From contig JAWQEG010000491.1 of the NCBI GenBank assembly GCA_033782935.1, forward strand, positions 186,001-250,000: a stretch of DNA of 64,000 nucleotides, read 5' to 3'. The notes under the pieces are model-generated. The model did not search any database, was not told where the DNA came from, and worked only from the letters and a program-made list of their open reading frames with translations. Shown here piece by piece: positions 11,431 to 23,849 of the stretch. The stretch comes from Petrolisthes cinctipes. Taxonomy: Eukaryota > Arthropoda > Malacostraca > Decapoda > Porcellanidae. Each line of letters opens with the position of its first letter. Position 1 is the first letter of the stretch. The position numbers were made by a program, and so were the translations under genes.

Positions 11431-12599
11431 TACCGTAAACCCTTGGTAAGTTGGACATTGGATAACTCGGACACCACCAGTGTCTCAGATGCTTATCTAT
11501 AACTCGGGTGTGTATCTGACTTACGTGGGAATTTTCCAAGTGCATCGTCACAAAGCCCTACAGCCTGAGAAATGACACAAGTTAATTTTCTACAAAACTG
11601 CAAATACCATCTCTATACCATACATTTATACCCAATGTCGACTGATCATAAAAAAGTTATACATGCTTTTATCATACCAGGTATGTATAAGAAACACAGT
11701 GTTTTGAATTTTTGTTAACTTTACTGTCTGAAAAATGGTGATGTAGTGATATATAATTGGCTATGTCACTGCCAAGCGAACCATGGAGTCACATGTGTAT
11801 TGGCCATAACGGTAGTACCACCGTGACTCCATGTAGTGTTACATTAACCATGTTATTATATAATATTATATCATTTACAATGATATACAATTGGCTGCAT
11901 CACTGCCAAGTGAGCAACGGAGCCACATATGCATCGGTCATTTGTGACTCCACATAGTGATCCATTATCCATTAATAAATTTTATCTTTGCTGGTATTAT
12001 AGTTGACTGCATAGGAGATGCATCTTTAACATGAGATAAGATGCACTCTTTGTCTATAATTATGGTTGCTATAGTTATTTGGATCAATCCTAAAGCATGG
12101 CCTTTTCTCTTTTTCTTTAACAATATAGACTTTTTCACGTAATGTGATGATCTTTTTTTTTCATCACTACTAATATCACTTGAAAGCTTTCTCTTCAGTG
12201 CCATTGAAAGGAGATTACTGTACAAGAAGCAAGCATAAAAAAATCACAAAAATCGCGTGAATAATTTGTGGGTGCGGCAACAAGTACCCCTGACTGATAC
12301 CAGCTCTGATTCCCATACTTGCTCACCTACCTTCACACCACACCACAATACTTTATTTCATGTTAATATACATTATTAGATATATTTCTGCAGTATTATA
12401 TCCTTTTTTGTTAAATTGTCATGTTTTTGTGTGTGCGCAGCTGTGTAAGGGAACCAGAGATATGAGTGAAAACACATCTAGTTTTGAGTGCGGGTGTACG
12501 TGTGGTCAGTTGTACGCATCAAATTTTTGCCCTCGGATCTTCGGATAATTCGCCAAGGATCTCACCCCAATTGATCTGAGTTAACGAGGGTTTACTGTA
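11431..12599. mobile_element. pogo-like TIR element in MCM3 intron 4
   Basis: TA-flanked inverted ends: CCGTAAACCCTTGGTAAGTT on the left and the mirror of AACGAGGGTTTACTG on the right, enclosing 1.17 kb. A short minus-strand ORF (11965-12225) contains MALKRKLSSDISSDEKK, which could be a transposase N-terminus, but this is not secure. Confidence 0.65.
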
Positions 12600-12739
12600 T
12601 ACATAATTTACTGAGATATTTTTTTTTCTCTTCTTCTCAATGATATATTCTGGTTTATGATCAATTTATTCATCTTATATCAGTGGCCTTCTTTACATAT
12701 ATATAAGTTATTTACTGAGCCTTTTTGTCAATGATATAA

Positions 12740-12916
<177 letters not shown>

Positions 12917-12979
12917 TAAGGAACAAGGCTAATTCACATGTTTTTTTTGTTTTTTTTTAATGTATATTTAACACTGTTG

Positions 12980-13193
12980 TACAGCCACAATCAAATATCC
13001 ACCCACACTTTCCTTCCATCATAGTAAATATCTTGGTAATAAAGAACAACACGTATATGATTTTGCACCACCTCATAATAATAATTGAGGGGGTTGAGTT
13101 GATATTAGGTGTTGTTTGGTTATATTTTGAAATGATATTGATTTATTTGCATGATGGAAGGAAAGTGTCGTTGGTTATTTGATTGTGGCTGTA
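12980..13193. mobile_element. MITE family B (TACAGCCACAATCAAATATC)
   Basis: 214 bp with long inverted ends (TACAGCCACAATCAAATATC and GATTGTGGCTGTA, subterminal TTTCCTTCCATC/GATGGAAGGAAAG). Other copies: 21120-21415, 32121-32430, 35310-35388 (partial) and 61096-61312. The TA border suggests Tc1/mariner. Noncoding. Confidence 0.8.
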
Positions 13194-13316
13194 CACACTC
13201 AGTGTTTTCAACCACACTGTTACTGTGTGTGTTACATGTAATGTGATCATTCCAAGTGTAGTTCACCCCAAGTTGTCATGGTAACACAAAGTGTATCTCG
13301 TCATTGGTGAGTGTTA

Positions 13317-13522
13317 TACAGTAAATTCTCATTTTACACTGGCATTATGTATGTGAAATAGAGTGTGTGTAATGAATGCATGTACTGTAAACACTTATTG
13401 TACATTATATTAAACACCCATAATACCAGTGTACTGTATAATGAGGGTTTCCTGTACACAGTTTCATTACACACACTACATTACACACCCAAAATACAAG
13501 TGTAAAATGAGAGTTAACTATA
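13317..13522. mobile_element. MITE family C
   Basis: About 205 bp with ends TACAGTAAATTCTCATTTTA and AAAATGAGAGTTAACTATA. A second copy lies at 49498-49708. The interior of both has GTGTGTAATGAA and its mirror. Noncoding. Confidence 0.7.
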
Positions 13523-13833
13523 CTTCATTCATTTTATATTGGACTCTGGAGCTGTCTAAAACCTCCCGACTCCACTTTCCCCCCGACCAGGACACCTGTA
13601 CTGGCAACCCCCCCCCCCCCTCTCCTTCCCCTACTACCCGTATATGAATATTTTTTTTTTATTGTTGAAATTGATAACCATACGTTGTCATACAACATAA
13701 CTGATGCAATAAACATGTTAACAGAAATACTATAATGCTTTTTGACACAAATAAATAGGTATTGAGTACGTATTACACAAAAAAAATAAAAATAAAGCCG
13801 ACATCGGTCACGTATTTCAATGAGAAAATGATG

Positions 13834-15653
13834 TACCGTAAAACACCCTAACTTTGGACTGTGCCATAACTTCGGACATTTCACGAAACAATGTAATAAT
13901 TCAACTGTACTGGAAGAGAGTGCTATATTTGCAAAAAATATTGATGGTGTTAGTTAGGGGAATGTTCAAAGACTATTATGTATAAATTCTAATACAATGG
14001 CTTGAATATGTGTGGGTGAAAATATTTGACAAATGCAATGAAAAAAAGTCTGCATTTTTTACCCCTGCAAAACTTTGTTCACACAGAACAAAGAGTTTCA
14101 ATTGCAATGCGTTTCTTTATTTTGTTTTTTCGGCTAGAAAAGTTTTTGAATAGTTCTTAGTTGGATCTATGCCAAGGAAACCTCACTACAATGTGATATG
14201 ATGCAACTTATTGTGATCTCAATTTATGTGCTTGAAAAGGAAGTTATTTTTGGATATATCTCTTTATATATGTATAACTCGAGCCAGGAATGCGGCAAAT
14301 TTTTTTTTTTTTTTTTTTTTTACATTTTTTAAAAACTCGTCAGGTGTTGGAAGTTGAGCCAGCATGTCCAGAGATGGATGCTGTTAACCATTCTCATGTT
14401 TAAAGGGAAAGTACAACCCTGTCCCAAGTTGGTAAGAGCTGTCCCAAGTTATAGTCAACCACAAGGAGATGCCTGTCTGGGATGCAACACAGCACCCCAT
14501 TCTATTAAACACATTATTGAAGACTGCAACACACACAACCACACTCGCCAACAACACAACATACAACTCTCTGAGGGCACTGTGGGAAAGCCCGGTTCAG
14601 GCCATGGCCTTCCTCAGGAGCTCAGGGCTGCTCAGCCAGACAGCTTGAGGAACTTCAACAACAACTAGGAAACTGGCGGTTTAAGTGGGGCAGGATCAGG
14701 GATTTCGCCCAAGCAGTGCTGCCACATTTGGCTTTCCAACCCACATCACTCTATCAAAAACCACACCAAAGTGGCAACGTTTTGGTACAGTGGTGCACTG
14801 ATTCTATAAATATTGTCTTTAAATGGTGAGAGCGGGTTCAGGAAATCAATGAGGTGAGTCAGGTCACTTCTCCTTTAGACTCCACAATGGAAGGAAGAAC
14901 ACATACCCCTGCTCACCACCCACACTGGCTCCATAGTAGTGAGAAGGAAATAATTTTCTACCTAAATTCGTACTTTGCAGAAGAAAATATTCACCACGTA
15001 CAAAATCCTATCAAGTCTTCCTTCTATACACACACACACACAAGTCATAGCCCTTCCCTACTTACACCTGCCATTAATCCTTTCCTCAATGGAGTCCTGA
15101 CCTCACCCTACCCAGCGCCCTCCCTCTCCTCCCCCCAAAACACACACACACACACACACACACACAAGGGAGGCAAAAGGAAGGGGTATGTACAAATAAA
15201 TGTACAAATAGTAAACAGACGTAAAAATAATAAAAAATGGATAATTCAGAAGCACATCCATCACTATGCAGAGGGACAAACAGACACATAAAATACAGAT
15301 GAAGAAAGAGTAGGCTAAGGAGGGGAGGGAGGAGATTCAGGTGAAGGACTGCTAATCTACTGCCCTGGGCCCTGGGTAATCCCATTCTGACAGACCAGAT
15401 GTGGCAGCGCTGCTTCTACACCCGCCAGTTTCGTAGTGGTTGCCTATAGGAAATTTCTGCCTAAATTCGGACACTGGAAAGTTGAAAAAAAAGCACAAAT
15501 TTAGCGTCCTTAATTTTTTTTTAATTATATGGATTTAGTAGGTACTCTACCTGGCTACCACATTACACCAACAGGAATAAAATTGCACCATTATTAACAG
15601 AGTTATTCACTAAAACATGCAAAAAATGTCCGAAGTTAGGGTGTTTTACGGTA
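13834..15653. mobile_element. Nested TIR element (CCGTAAAACACCCTAACTT)
   Basis: TA-flanked inverted ends CCGTAAAACACCCTAACTT and AAGTTAGGGTGTTTTACGG, 1.8 kb. It encloses a poly-T run at about 14299, a LINE 3' fragment (14342-14670) and CA microsatellites near 15030 and 15140. No transposase seen. Probably pogo/mariner-type. Confidence 0.65.
14342..14670 (+). mobile_element. LINE 3' fragment with (AAC)n tail
   Basis: An ORF of about 104 residues contains CLGCNTAPHSIKHIIEDCN, the Cys/His motif typical of the C-terminus of Jockey/I-type LINE proteins. It ends in SLRNFNNN, where CTTGAGGAACTTCAACAACAAC forms the tail. The same end, in mirror orientation, is seen near 41750-41830 and 44140-44215 (AGTTCCTCAAGGTGTCTGGC). 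Strongly 5'-truncated. Confidence 0.6.
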
Positions 15654-16986
15654 TATAATTTAAGTGGTGAAGGGCCAAGCCGTCACTTCAGTCATCTGCC
15701 AGTCATGAGAGATGGAAGACACATGCTCGGCTATAAATACATCAGGTAGACCACACACGTTTCATAGCCAAGAGAGAAACTTAATAGTTAATGTATATCG
15801 GCATGTCAAGGCAAAGGCAACGTTATTAATAATAAATGCCGGCTAAATAGACCTGCTGTAATAACTGAAATGCTTATAAGACAGACATACAAAGGTTGTG
15901 TGCAGAGTAACTTCCCCTTTCTCCACCCTCCCTCATTCCCTCCATTGCTTGAGAGCTCACTTTGCACACCTCTCATTAATTTTATAATATTATATAAGTG
16001 GCTATTGAAACGGCTCTGTATTTGTGTCAAAAAGCATTATTGTATTTCTGTTTCATTTTTATTGCGTTAATTACGTAGCATGATAAGGAATTGTTATCAA
16101 TTTCAACAATAAACAAAAAAAATTATTCCAATACAGAGAATAGGGTTAGGAGGGGGTGGGCTGGCCTGGGGGGGAAGTGAAGTCAGGTTTTAGAGTGCTC
16201 CAGTGTCCAATATAAGATAAAGGAAGTATAGTTAACCCTTAAATTGCGGGTGTAGAGAAATGTCAACACTAGCAACAAGTATGGAGCACCACAGGTGTAG
16301 GACTTTTTGGACAGCACAGTTTTTAAATTTGCACGGACTCTAACAAGGTAGTTTGTGGCTATCAAGAGTGAGGGTGAGAGCCAAGGGACCACCCCCAGCC
16401 CACCCATCTACCAACAGTCATTTTTCCTCAAACAGTGAGGATGGAAGGACATATTTTCATCACTCCTCGTTTCCTGAAATTACCATATACTATATTATAT
16501 GTACTGTACGTACAAATGACAGTGACATTATCTTTCATATTGTGTTGAAAAATGTAATTCTGACATGTTTTATAATAAAATTAGAGTGTGAAAATGTACT
16601 TAGATATGTGTATATAGTGTAAAAGTGAATTTTGAGTTGATGTCAGTCTGAGGTGGCTACCCATCCTACAGATGTCACTTTAGTGTTCACAAGTACATCA
16701 GGAGACAGCTAAAGGCTTGTACTTCACTATCCTGTATCATTTATTTATATAGTATGAGTAGTTTACAAGCTATTATCTTTCAGATGTGTTGTTTACATAA
16801 TGACCGCTGGTGTGTGAGTGAGGCCCTGCAAGACAGACCTGCTGTGGGAGATAAGGCCTGCAGCTTAATAATATTATTATTATTGTATTGTTATTGTATT
16901 ATTTTTGTTCTATTATTATTATTATTTTTGTATATTATTATTGTATTGCTATTGTATTTTTTTTTTTCTGTATCTATATTTTGCAG

Positions 16987-17151
16987 TGATATCAACATCT
17001 TACTTAATGGTGACCCATCGGTTGCCAAGAGTCAGTTGCTGCATGACGTGCTTCACTCAGCACCCAGGGCCATTACCACCACAGGCTGAGGGTCATCTGG
17101 TGTTGGTCTCACAGCAGCAGTTACCACAGACCAGGAAACACGGGACAGGAG
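16987..17151 (+). CDS. MCM3: MCM3 exon 6 with Walker A, contains TGA
   Basis: 165 bp after TTTTGCAG and before a good donor (AG|GTGGGT). Reads [33 protein letters not shown], a TGA at 17087-17089, then [20 protein letters not shown]. The Walker A Lys is present. The stop replaces the Arg of the near-invariant [11 protein letters not shown] motif of MCM proteins. QLLHDVL departs from the usual QLLRYVL, a further sign of relaxed constraint. No following exon was found. Confidence 0.85.
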
Positions 17152-17740
17152 GTGGGTTGGTGTTAGACCCATGATAAATTTTACACTGAATAAATACTTG
17201 TATCCATCACTTACTTCCATTTTACACTCATTGAAGACCAACCATTTTTATTTTTTTTATTTTACACTGAATAAATATTTGTATCCATCACTTACTTCCT
17301 TTTTACACTCATTGAAGACCAACAATTTTTTTTTTTTTTTTTTTTTTTTTACCTCAACCTCGGGACTGTAGGCTGTCAGTAGCCCGTGACTCTTGCAAGG
17401 CCCCGAGATCATTGGGTGTCGCACCAGATGAGACAGTGGAGCTTCATGGTGATGTTGGTACCGTAGCTTCTCTTCTGTCTCACTAGATGACCCACACCTT
17501 ATTTATACACGTCACTATCAGGCCTGTGTCGTTCATTACTATATGCACTAAGGGATTTATTCACCATGTTTTAAAAGGATAGTGAGAGTGTGTGTGTGTT
17601 ACCAGGCTTGTGTTGTTCATTACCATAAACACTAAGTGATTTACTGACCCTGTATTAAAAGGATTGTGTGTTCTTACCTATTTATATTTTTACAGGATTG
17701 AGTGCAGCTCATATTGTCCTGTTTTTTTTTATCCCAATTA
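17152..17740 (+). other. No recognised MCM3 exon; short tandem repeat
   Basis: Downstream of exon 6 there is an 80-bp unit present twice (17175-17335, TTTTACACTGAATAAATA start) ending in a long poly-T. A short open stretch at 17372-17458 (SVARDSCKAPRSLGVAPDET) sits between an acceptor-like GGGACTGTAG and a possible donor. It does not match the next expected part of MCM3, so no gene is called. Confidence 0.5.
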
Positions 17741-18215
17741 CCATATCTTTCTTTAAACGTTATGTAACTTTTTGGCACACCACTTCTTCTGGTAATACGT
17801 TCCATTGATCTATTACTCTGTTTGGAAAGCTTTATTTTTGTACATCTTTGTCTCCTCCTCTTTTAAATAATTTCTTACTGTGGCCTCTCCTTCTAGGTAT
17901 TCCTTGTTGACACAAGTTGTCTATATCAATCTTTTCTATTTCTGTGACACATTTGTACACCATAATCATATCTCCTCTTTGGTCTTTCTTTCAGTTTAGG
18001 TAACTTTAGTTTCCTTAGTCTTTCTTCATAGCTTAGTTCTCTTAGACTCTGTACCCATCTTATTGCTGCTCTTTGTACTTTTCTAATTTGGTGATATGTT
18101 TCTTTAAATGTGAGTTCCATACTACTGCAGAATATTCTAAGGTAGGCCTTATAATGGATGTGATTATTTTCTTGACCATTTCTTGGTCTATATAAGTGAA
18201 GGCCACTCTCAAATT
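17740..18215 (-). mobile_element. CR1-like LINE remnant
   Basis: On the minus strand the sequence reads VKKIITSIIRPTLEYSAVVW, then KVQRAAIRWVQSLRELSYEE and RLRKLKLPKLKERPKRRYDY. This matches the post-RT region of CR1-type ORF2 (compare LERVQRRVTKMI in the copy at 56936-59830). Only about 150 residues remain and the frame is broken. Confidence 0.7.
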
Positions 18216-18359
18216 TGCTTATAATGTAAACATGTTTCTCACTTTTTCATTTGTGTGTGTGTGTTTTCCCAGGCTGGTGTTATTCATTACCATAAACACT
18301 AAGTGATTTACTCACCCTATCTTAAAAGAATAGATGTGTGTGTGTGTGTTTTTTTTTAA

Positions 18360-20700
18360 AGATGTTTAGGGTCAGGGCAAAATGGGAGTATGGCAGGAAG
18401 GATAGAGGGGGGAACAAGAGGGAGGTGGCAAGTGGAAGATTGAATGACATCAAGTATAGAGAGGAATATAAGAGGGGAGTGGGTGAGGTGCTGGAGGATA
18501 CAAGGCTGAGTATAGGGGAGAAAGTGGGAGTGAATTATGTGTACAAAATGTTTAAGACAATAGTAATGAGGACAGCAGCAGAGGTAGTGGGATACAAGTC
18601 ACAGAAGAAGGGCAAGAGAGGGAGTGCTTGGTGGTCAGAAGAAGTGAAAGATGCAGTAGAGAAGAAAAGGAAGGCATATAGGAGAACATTACAGAGGAAG
18701 TGGAAGAGAGGATATAGTGTTTGTAAGAGGCAAGTGAAGAGGATGGTGAGTGAAAGTAAACGGAGAGTGGATGAGGAGTTTGGTAGGAAACTGAGTGAGA
18801 AGTTTAAAGAAAATAAGAAATTATTCTGGAAGGAGGTTATCAAAGAAAGAGGAGAAGGAAAGTCTGGTAGCGTGAGAATGAAAAGAGAAGATGGAGTTAC
18901 TGTGAGTGGAAGTGAGGAAGTGAAAGAAGTGTGGAAGAGACATTTTGATCGTTAAATGAATGAGGGGACGGGAGGGGAGGCGGTGGTGACATGCATGGGG
19001 ATGGAGGCAGGTTGTAGACGACATGATGTACAGGGAGAATTAGGAAGGGAAGAGGTTAGGAAAGCAATAGGGAAGTTAAAGATGGGAAAGGCACCGGGGG
19101 TGGATGGGATAACTGCTGAAATGTTAAAGTGTGGGGGGGAGGTAGTGGTGGAGTGGATGTTGCTTATATGTACATTGGCTTGGAGGCAGGGAGAGGTGCC
19201 AGAGGATTGGAGAAGAGACATAATTGTACCTTTGTATAAGGGGAAGGGGAGTAAGGAGGAGTGTGGTAGCTATAAGGGAATAAGCCTCCTTAGTGTACCA
19301 GGGAAGGTGTATGGGAAGGTTCTTACTGAAAGACTGGTTGATATAACAGGGAATAAAGTTAGTGAGGAGCAGGGAGGGTTCAGAAAGGGTTGAGGATGTG
19401 TGGACCAAATATTTGCATTAAAATCAATAGTTGAGAAATATATTGGGAAGGGTAGGAAGATGTATGCTGCCTTCATGGACTTGGAGAAGGCATACGATAG
19501 AGTTGATAGGAAAGCTATGACAGAGGTGTTGAGAATTTATGGAGTTGGGGGGGCCTTTGCTGAAGGGCATCGAGGCTTTTTATGCAGATGCAACAGCATG
19601 TGTGAGGGTAGAGGGTGATCTAAGTGAGAGTTTTGATATTGGTGTAGGGCTGAGACAGGGATGTGTTATGTCACCATGGCTGTTCAATATATATATGGAT
19701 GGTTGTATGAGAGAGATGAAAGCCAAAGTGAATGGCCTAGGGGTGAAATTGAGGCTGAATGAAGCAAATTGGTCCCTGGTGGCAAGTTTGTTTGCGGATG
19801 ACACTGTATTGATGGCTGAGAGTGAAATGGAGTTACAGAGGGTGGTGGATGAGTTCCAGTCTGTGTGTAAACGAAGAAAATTGAAGGTGAATGTTGGTAA
19901 GAGTAAGGTGATGGTATTTGAGAGGACCAAAACAGAAGTAATTTACTTTGCGACACCCTATAGAGTGGCTGTACCAACTGGGACGAAATGTGAGATAACT
20001 TTAGGGGATGATAAGATGGAGGAGGTGAGGGAATTCAGGTATCTGGGAACAGTTCTGTGTAAACATGGGAGTATGGAAGGAGAAATCAGGGAGAGAGCAG
20101 TGAGGGGCAGGCAGGTCATAGGATCACTGGGGAGGATTATGAAGGGTAGAAGTGTGAGTATGGAAGTGAAAAGGGGACTACGAAACAGTATAATCCTGCC
20201 AACACTGACATATGCATCAGAGACATGGACATGGAGTAGGGCTCATCAGTCTAGAATAGGTGCAGTGGAAATGAGTTATCTGAGAGGAGCATGTGGACTT
20301 ACTAGGTGGGATGGAGAAAGTAATGAGAGTGTGTATGAGAGGTGTGGTATGAGTGAGAAGGCAATCGGTATTGAGTGTGGAGTGGTAGAGAGAGTGAAGT
20401 GTAATACACTGAGATGGTTTGGACATGTAGAGAGAATGCAAGGTGAGGAGTTTGTAAAGAAGGTGTATGGAAGTGAAGTTGTGGCACCTGGTGTGAGAGG
20501 CAGACCTCCAGTTAGATGGCAGAACAGAGTGGAAGAGTATGTGAGAGAGAGAAGTGTGAGAGGGGGAGGGGGGATGGACCAAGTAAGGAGGGAGTGCTGG
20601 AATATGGGGAACTGGAGACTCTTCTGCCGTGGCCACCCCCTTGGTGGGAGTTCCCGGAGGGAGCGAGGCATCGGAGCTATAGATAGATAGATAGATAGTG
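18360..20700 (+). mobile_element. RTE copy, 5'-truncated, four lesions
   Basis: Starts within the linker (RVRAKWEYGRKDRGG), equivalent to roughly residue 285 of the intact element. It runs through the whole RT domain (GKAPGVDGITAEML; SLFADDTVLMAE) to GAIDR and the (ATAG)n tail. Lesions against the intact copy: a 27-bp in-frame deletion near 18700, a TAA at 18953, a TGA at 19390, and one extra G in a G-run near 19548 that shifts frame. The 3' end is perfect, as expected of normal target-primed insertion. Confidence 0.9.
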
Positions 20701-20838
20701 ATGATTTAGGCTCTTAGGCTTCTGATTCCTCCCACTTATGGCATGAAACAAGCTCCTTCAATATAGGTGGTGTTTGGTGGCAATGTTTGAAGGACTCACT
20801 AACCTTCAATTTTATCACTACATCACAGGGTCCCTTAA

Positions 20839-21000
20839 TTAAGGTGGTAATTCTTTTTTGGGTACATTGGAGTGCCTTGATTTCTCCAAAGTATGCCAGG
20901 AAACAGGACCAGAAGAGCAAAAGTAATGGTGTTATGTTGCTTGGAATAGTTTGGAGGATTCAGTTGCTCCAGATTTACCAACACAAACTTTCCCCCTTAA
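20839..21000 (+). mobile_element. TTAA-flanked MITE family M, copy 1
   Basis: 162 bp from TTAAGGTGGTAATTC to CTTTCCCCCTTAA, with internal mirrored motifs (CCAAAGTATGCCAGGAAAC, GGAATAGTTTGGAGGATTC). Other full copies are at 40522-40682 and 46981-47143; fragments are common from 27.5 to 30.5 kb. The TTAA borders suggest piggyBac-type mobilisation. Confidence 0.75.
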
Positions 21001-21119
21001 CAGGCCACGTCTCTGAGCCATATAATTATGATCTCTGGTTTATCACTGAAAGATATATCATGTCTTTCACCCTGCTCTGGTACTAACCTTTCTATCCCAT
21101 AATTATCAGTCCAGGGACC

Positions 21120-21208
21120 GTATCAATCATATATCCACCAACACTTTCCTTCCATCCTAGTAAATATCTTGGTAATAAAGAACAACACGTGTATGATATT
21201 GTAGCACC

Positions 21209-21245
<37 letters not shown>

Positions 21246-21415
21246 CAACATCTTGGTTATAAGGAACAACACGTGTATGATATTGCAGCACCTCATAATA
21301 ATAATTGAGGGGGTTGAGTTGACATAAGGTGTTGTATGATTATATTTTGATATGATACTGATTTATTTGTAAGATGGAAGGATAGTGGTGGTGGTTATTT
21401 GATTGTGGCTGTACA
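21120..21415. mobile_element. MITE family B with TAA expansion
   Basis: Carries the family B arms (ATATCCACCAACACTTTCC and GATTGTGGCTGTAC). A (TAA)n microsatellite at 21211-21244 and a duplicated segment lengthen it relative to the 214-bp copy at 12980. Confidence 0.7.
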
Positions 21416-22784
21416 TATATTGAAATATCTGTAGTGTTTTCTTTTTGTGAGGTCATGAACATAAAAAAGGTCGAGGTTGTGACAGGAAATTTTTTTTTGG
21501 CTGCATCATATATTAATAAATAGATAAGATTAGGAAGGTAATTATTTTATGTACTTAGGTTGTTTGTGATAAAATAGAGAAAGTGATTATTTTATATTTT
21601 TGTATGTGATGGAACTACCTGTATTATGTATGAAAGCACTCCATGTCATCCTCATTTTCTTTGGTAAACAAATTATATACTTACTTTTCCTACCTACAGG
21701 GTTATTGCCTCCCTGCCCACCATGGAGTGCCCAGAAACCATCTACCAGCAACCAACCACCACCCTAACTTTACAACCATTGTGTCAACACTAGATTGACT
21801 CATTCACACACACACCAGAACCACTCAGCAACGTTGCACAAAATAGGTGAGATGGAAATTTTGTATATTGCTACCCACAGCATGAAATCTTTCAGTGGGG
21901 AATCATTAAAAAAATTTGTTTATTAGATTGTAAGTAAGATGCTTAAAGAATACAGCATTGTGAAAGCTGTAATTGGAAAGAAACAAGGAAGGGAAGTGAG
22001 AAAAAAATGTATCAGAAAAATTTGAATGATACAAAATGGGAGTTAAATTAATTTTGATCATGATATGTTTAGTGAAGGTTTCTTGTTCCCTTCCTCAATG
22101 TCTATCTATCTATCCTTCCTCAATGTCTATCTATCTATCTATCTATGTCATTACTGAGGTGTTACAAAGCAGGTGAGAAGCAGCAGGTATTTAAATTATT
22201 TTTAATCATGATGTGTTTAGTGAAGGTTTCTTGTTCCCTTCCTCAATGTCTATCTATCCATGATCATCACTGAGGTGTTACAAAGCAGGTGAGAAGCAGC
22301 TGGTAATTTAAATTAATTTTAATCATGATACTTGAAATGATACCACTACTGTATTCAAGATGTGGGAGTAATATTGTTGTTTGGTCATCAGCCATAATGT
22401 CTGTCTACATAAAACAGATGAGTCAAGTTAAAACAAATCTTGTGTCCTATTTGTATGATGTCTTAATGGGTCCATTCCACAGTGGTTGGTATTGGTTTGT
22501 AAGCATGCAAACGAAAGAATGTTAGCCGTGTAAATGACTTATGGGTGAATTATATAATGAATTTGGTGAGTAAACTATACAGTGATAATTATTATCTAAC
22601 TGTTGGATAGATTTTGTGAATGTGGATATTCAGCTTTTGGAAAATAATGAAGCCTTACAGATGTGGTTGGTTGGGAAGCTAACAAACCAATACCACTGTG
22701 GAAGTGACCCAATGACATAGTTCCAATTGTGTTGTCTCTGATTCCTTCAAACCATACAACAAAACACATTCCTTATTAGTATCA
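21416..22784. other. Noncoding stretch with tandem repeat and MITE D
   Basis: No gene recognised. At 22060-22330 about two and a half copies of a ~130-bp unit occur (TTTAGTGAAGGTTTCTTGTT; TCACTGAGGTGTTACAAAGC), with CTAT microsatellite runs. At 22463-22714 a MITE has inverted ends TGGGTCCATTCCACAGTGG and CCACTGTGGAAGTGACCCA beside TTAA; a related copy is near 28808-29072. Confidence 0.5.
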
Positions 22785-23112
22785 TTGTGGATGTGGTGTG
22801 TGTGTGGACGTGTTGGAGAGTGTGAAAAGGAACACCTTGAGGTGGTTCAGTCATGTGGAGCGTATGGGAAGCGAGAGGTTGGTTAAGAGAGTGAGATGGA
22901 GGGACAGAGGGGGAGGGTCAGACCGAGAGTGAGGTGGAGGGATGGAGTTGAGAGGTATGTGAGGGAGAGTGTGGTGGAGGGATGGAGTTGAGAGGTATGT
23001 GAGGGAGAGTGGTATGGGGTGGGAGGAGGGACGCCAGTTAACAGGGAACAGGGGTTCATGGAGGTGAAATCCTTCGGGGATTGAGGCGTCTGGCAATAGA
23101 TAGATAGATAGT
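22785..23112 (+). mobile_element. RTE subfamily B 3' end
   Basis: About 330 bp encoding SVKRNTLRWFSHVERMGSER and ending in GGCAATAGATAGATAGATAG. Related to but clearly different from the main family (GSERLVKRV instead of QGEEFVKKV), with an internal 55-bp duplication. The same subfamily supplies the fragment at 52125-52270. Confidence 0.75.
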
Positions 23113-23219
23113 ATTTTCTGACATAGTTTGTAGGAATCAGAGACTTTCCAATTCACCAACAAGATAATCTCTCCTTAATTAATGTGTTGCTTATTATTAT
23201 ATATGAATGGACCTTAGGG

Positions 23220-23490
23220 AGGGAGGAGGGTTTACGGCTTTATGCCTATCGACTCATAGTGTTGGTCATTAAGGCAGTCAAGTCTTGTTACATCAACACA
23301 TCTTCCCCCAGCCTACAAGGTTGCTATCCTTGCTCTTACAGCCGGGTACCTACTTACTGCTAGGTAAACAGGGACATAGGGGGCTTGGAAATTTTTCCAA
23401 CAATTCCACTGACCTGGGGATCGAACCCAAGATCTCTCGCTTGCGAGGCGAGTGTGCTAACCATTACACCATCAGTACCCCCTTTTTTTT
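23220..23490 (-). mobile_element. tRNA-Ala-like SINE
   Basis: On the minus strand TGGTGTAATGGTTAGCAC (A-box region), an anticodon arm CTCGC-CTCGCAA-GCGAG with loop anticodon CGC (Ala-like), and GGTTCGATCCC (B box) occur in tRNA order at 23405-23470. The acceptor stem is only partly paired and a non-tRNA body (CTGTTTACCTAGCAGTAAG and following) continues, so this is a tRNA-derived SINE and not a tRNA gene. Confidence 0.7.
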
Positions 23491-23849
23491 ACATGGGGAT
23501 CGTATCAGATATTAAGCTGATAAAAACAGATACTACACTTTGATCTTTGATCTTTATTCTTAGGGATAAATTACTATAAATTGCCAGCACAACATTCGGA
23601 CACAACAAAGAATCCACAATCACAGTATACAAACAATATATTCGATCAGTGATGGATTATGCAAGCCCAGCCTGGGCTTCAAACCTCACTGAGACTCATC
23701 ACAACACCCTTCAAACCATACAGAACAGAGCCCTAAAGACAATCACAGGCTGCACAGCTACCACACCTACAGACCACCTACACTATGAAACCAAAGTCCT
23801 CAAAATCAAGGATCACCTTGACATGAGAGGCACACAAACACTTGCTGCA

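Larger units (their letters stand above)
13514..16235. mobile_element. TTAA-flanked element with long inverted arms
   Basis: TTAA (13514-13517) followed by CTATACTTCATTC, and GGAAGTATAG before TTAA (16232-16235). The arms extend about 250 bp (left about 13518-13770, right about 16010-16231) and share ATATTGGACTCTGGAG, TTGTTGAAATTGATAAC and TAATGCTTTTTGACACAAAT in mirror image. The TTAA target points to piggyBac-type mobilisation. It contains a second nested element (13834-15653). Confidence 0.65.

Noticed and set aside
23405..23470. Functional tRNA-Ala gene on the minus strand
   Set aside because: The anticodon and T arms look right but the acceptor stem is mismatched and a SINE body follows; treated as a tRNA-derived SINE.
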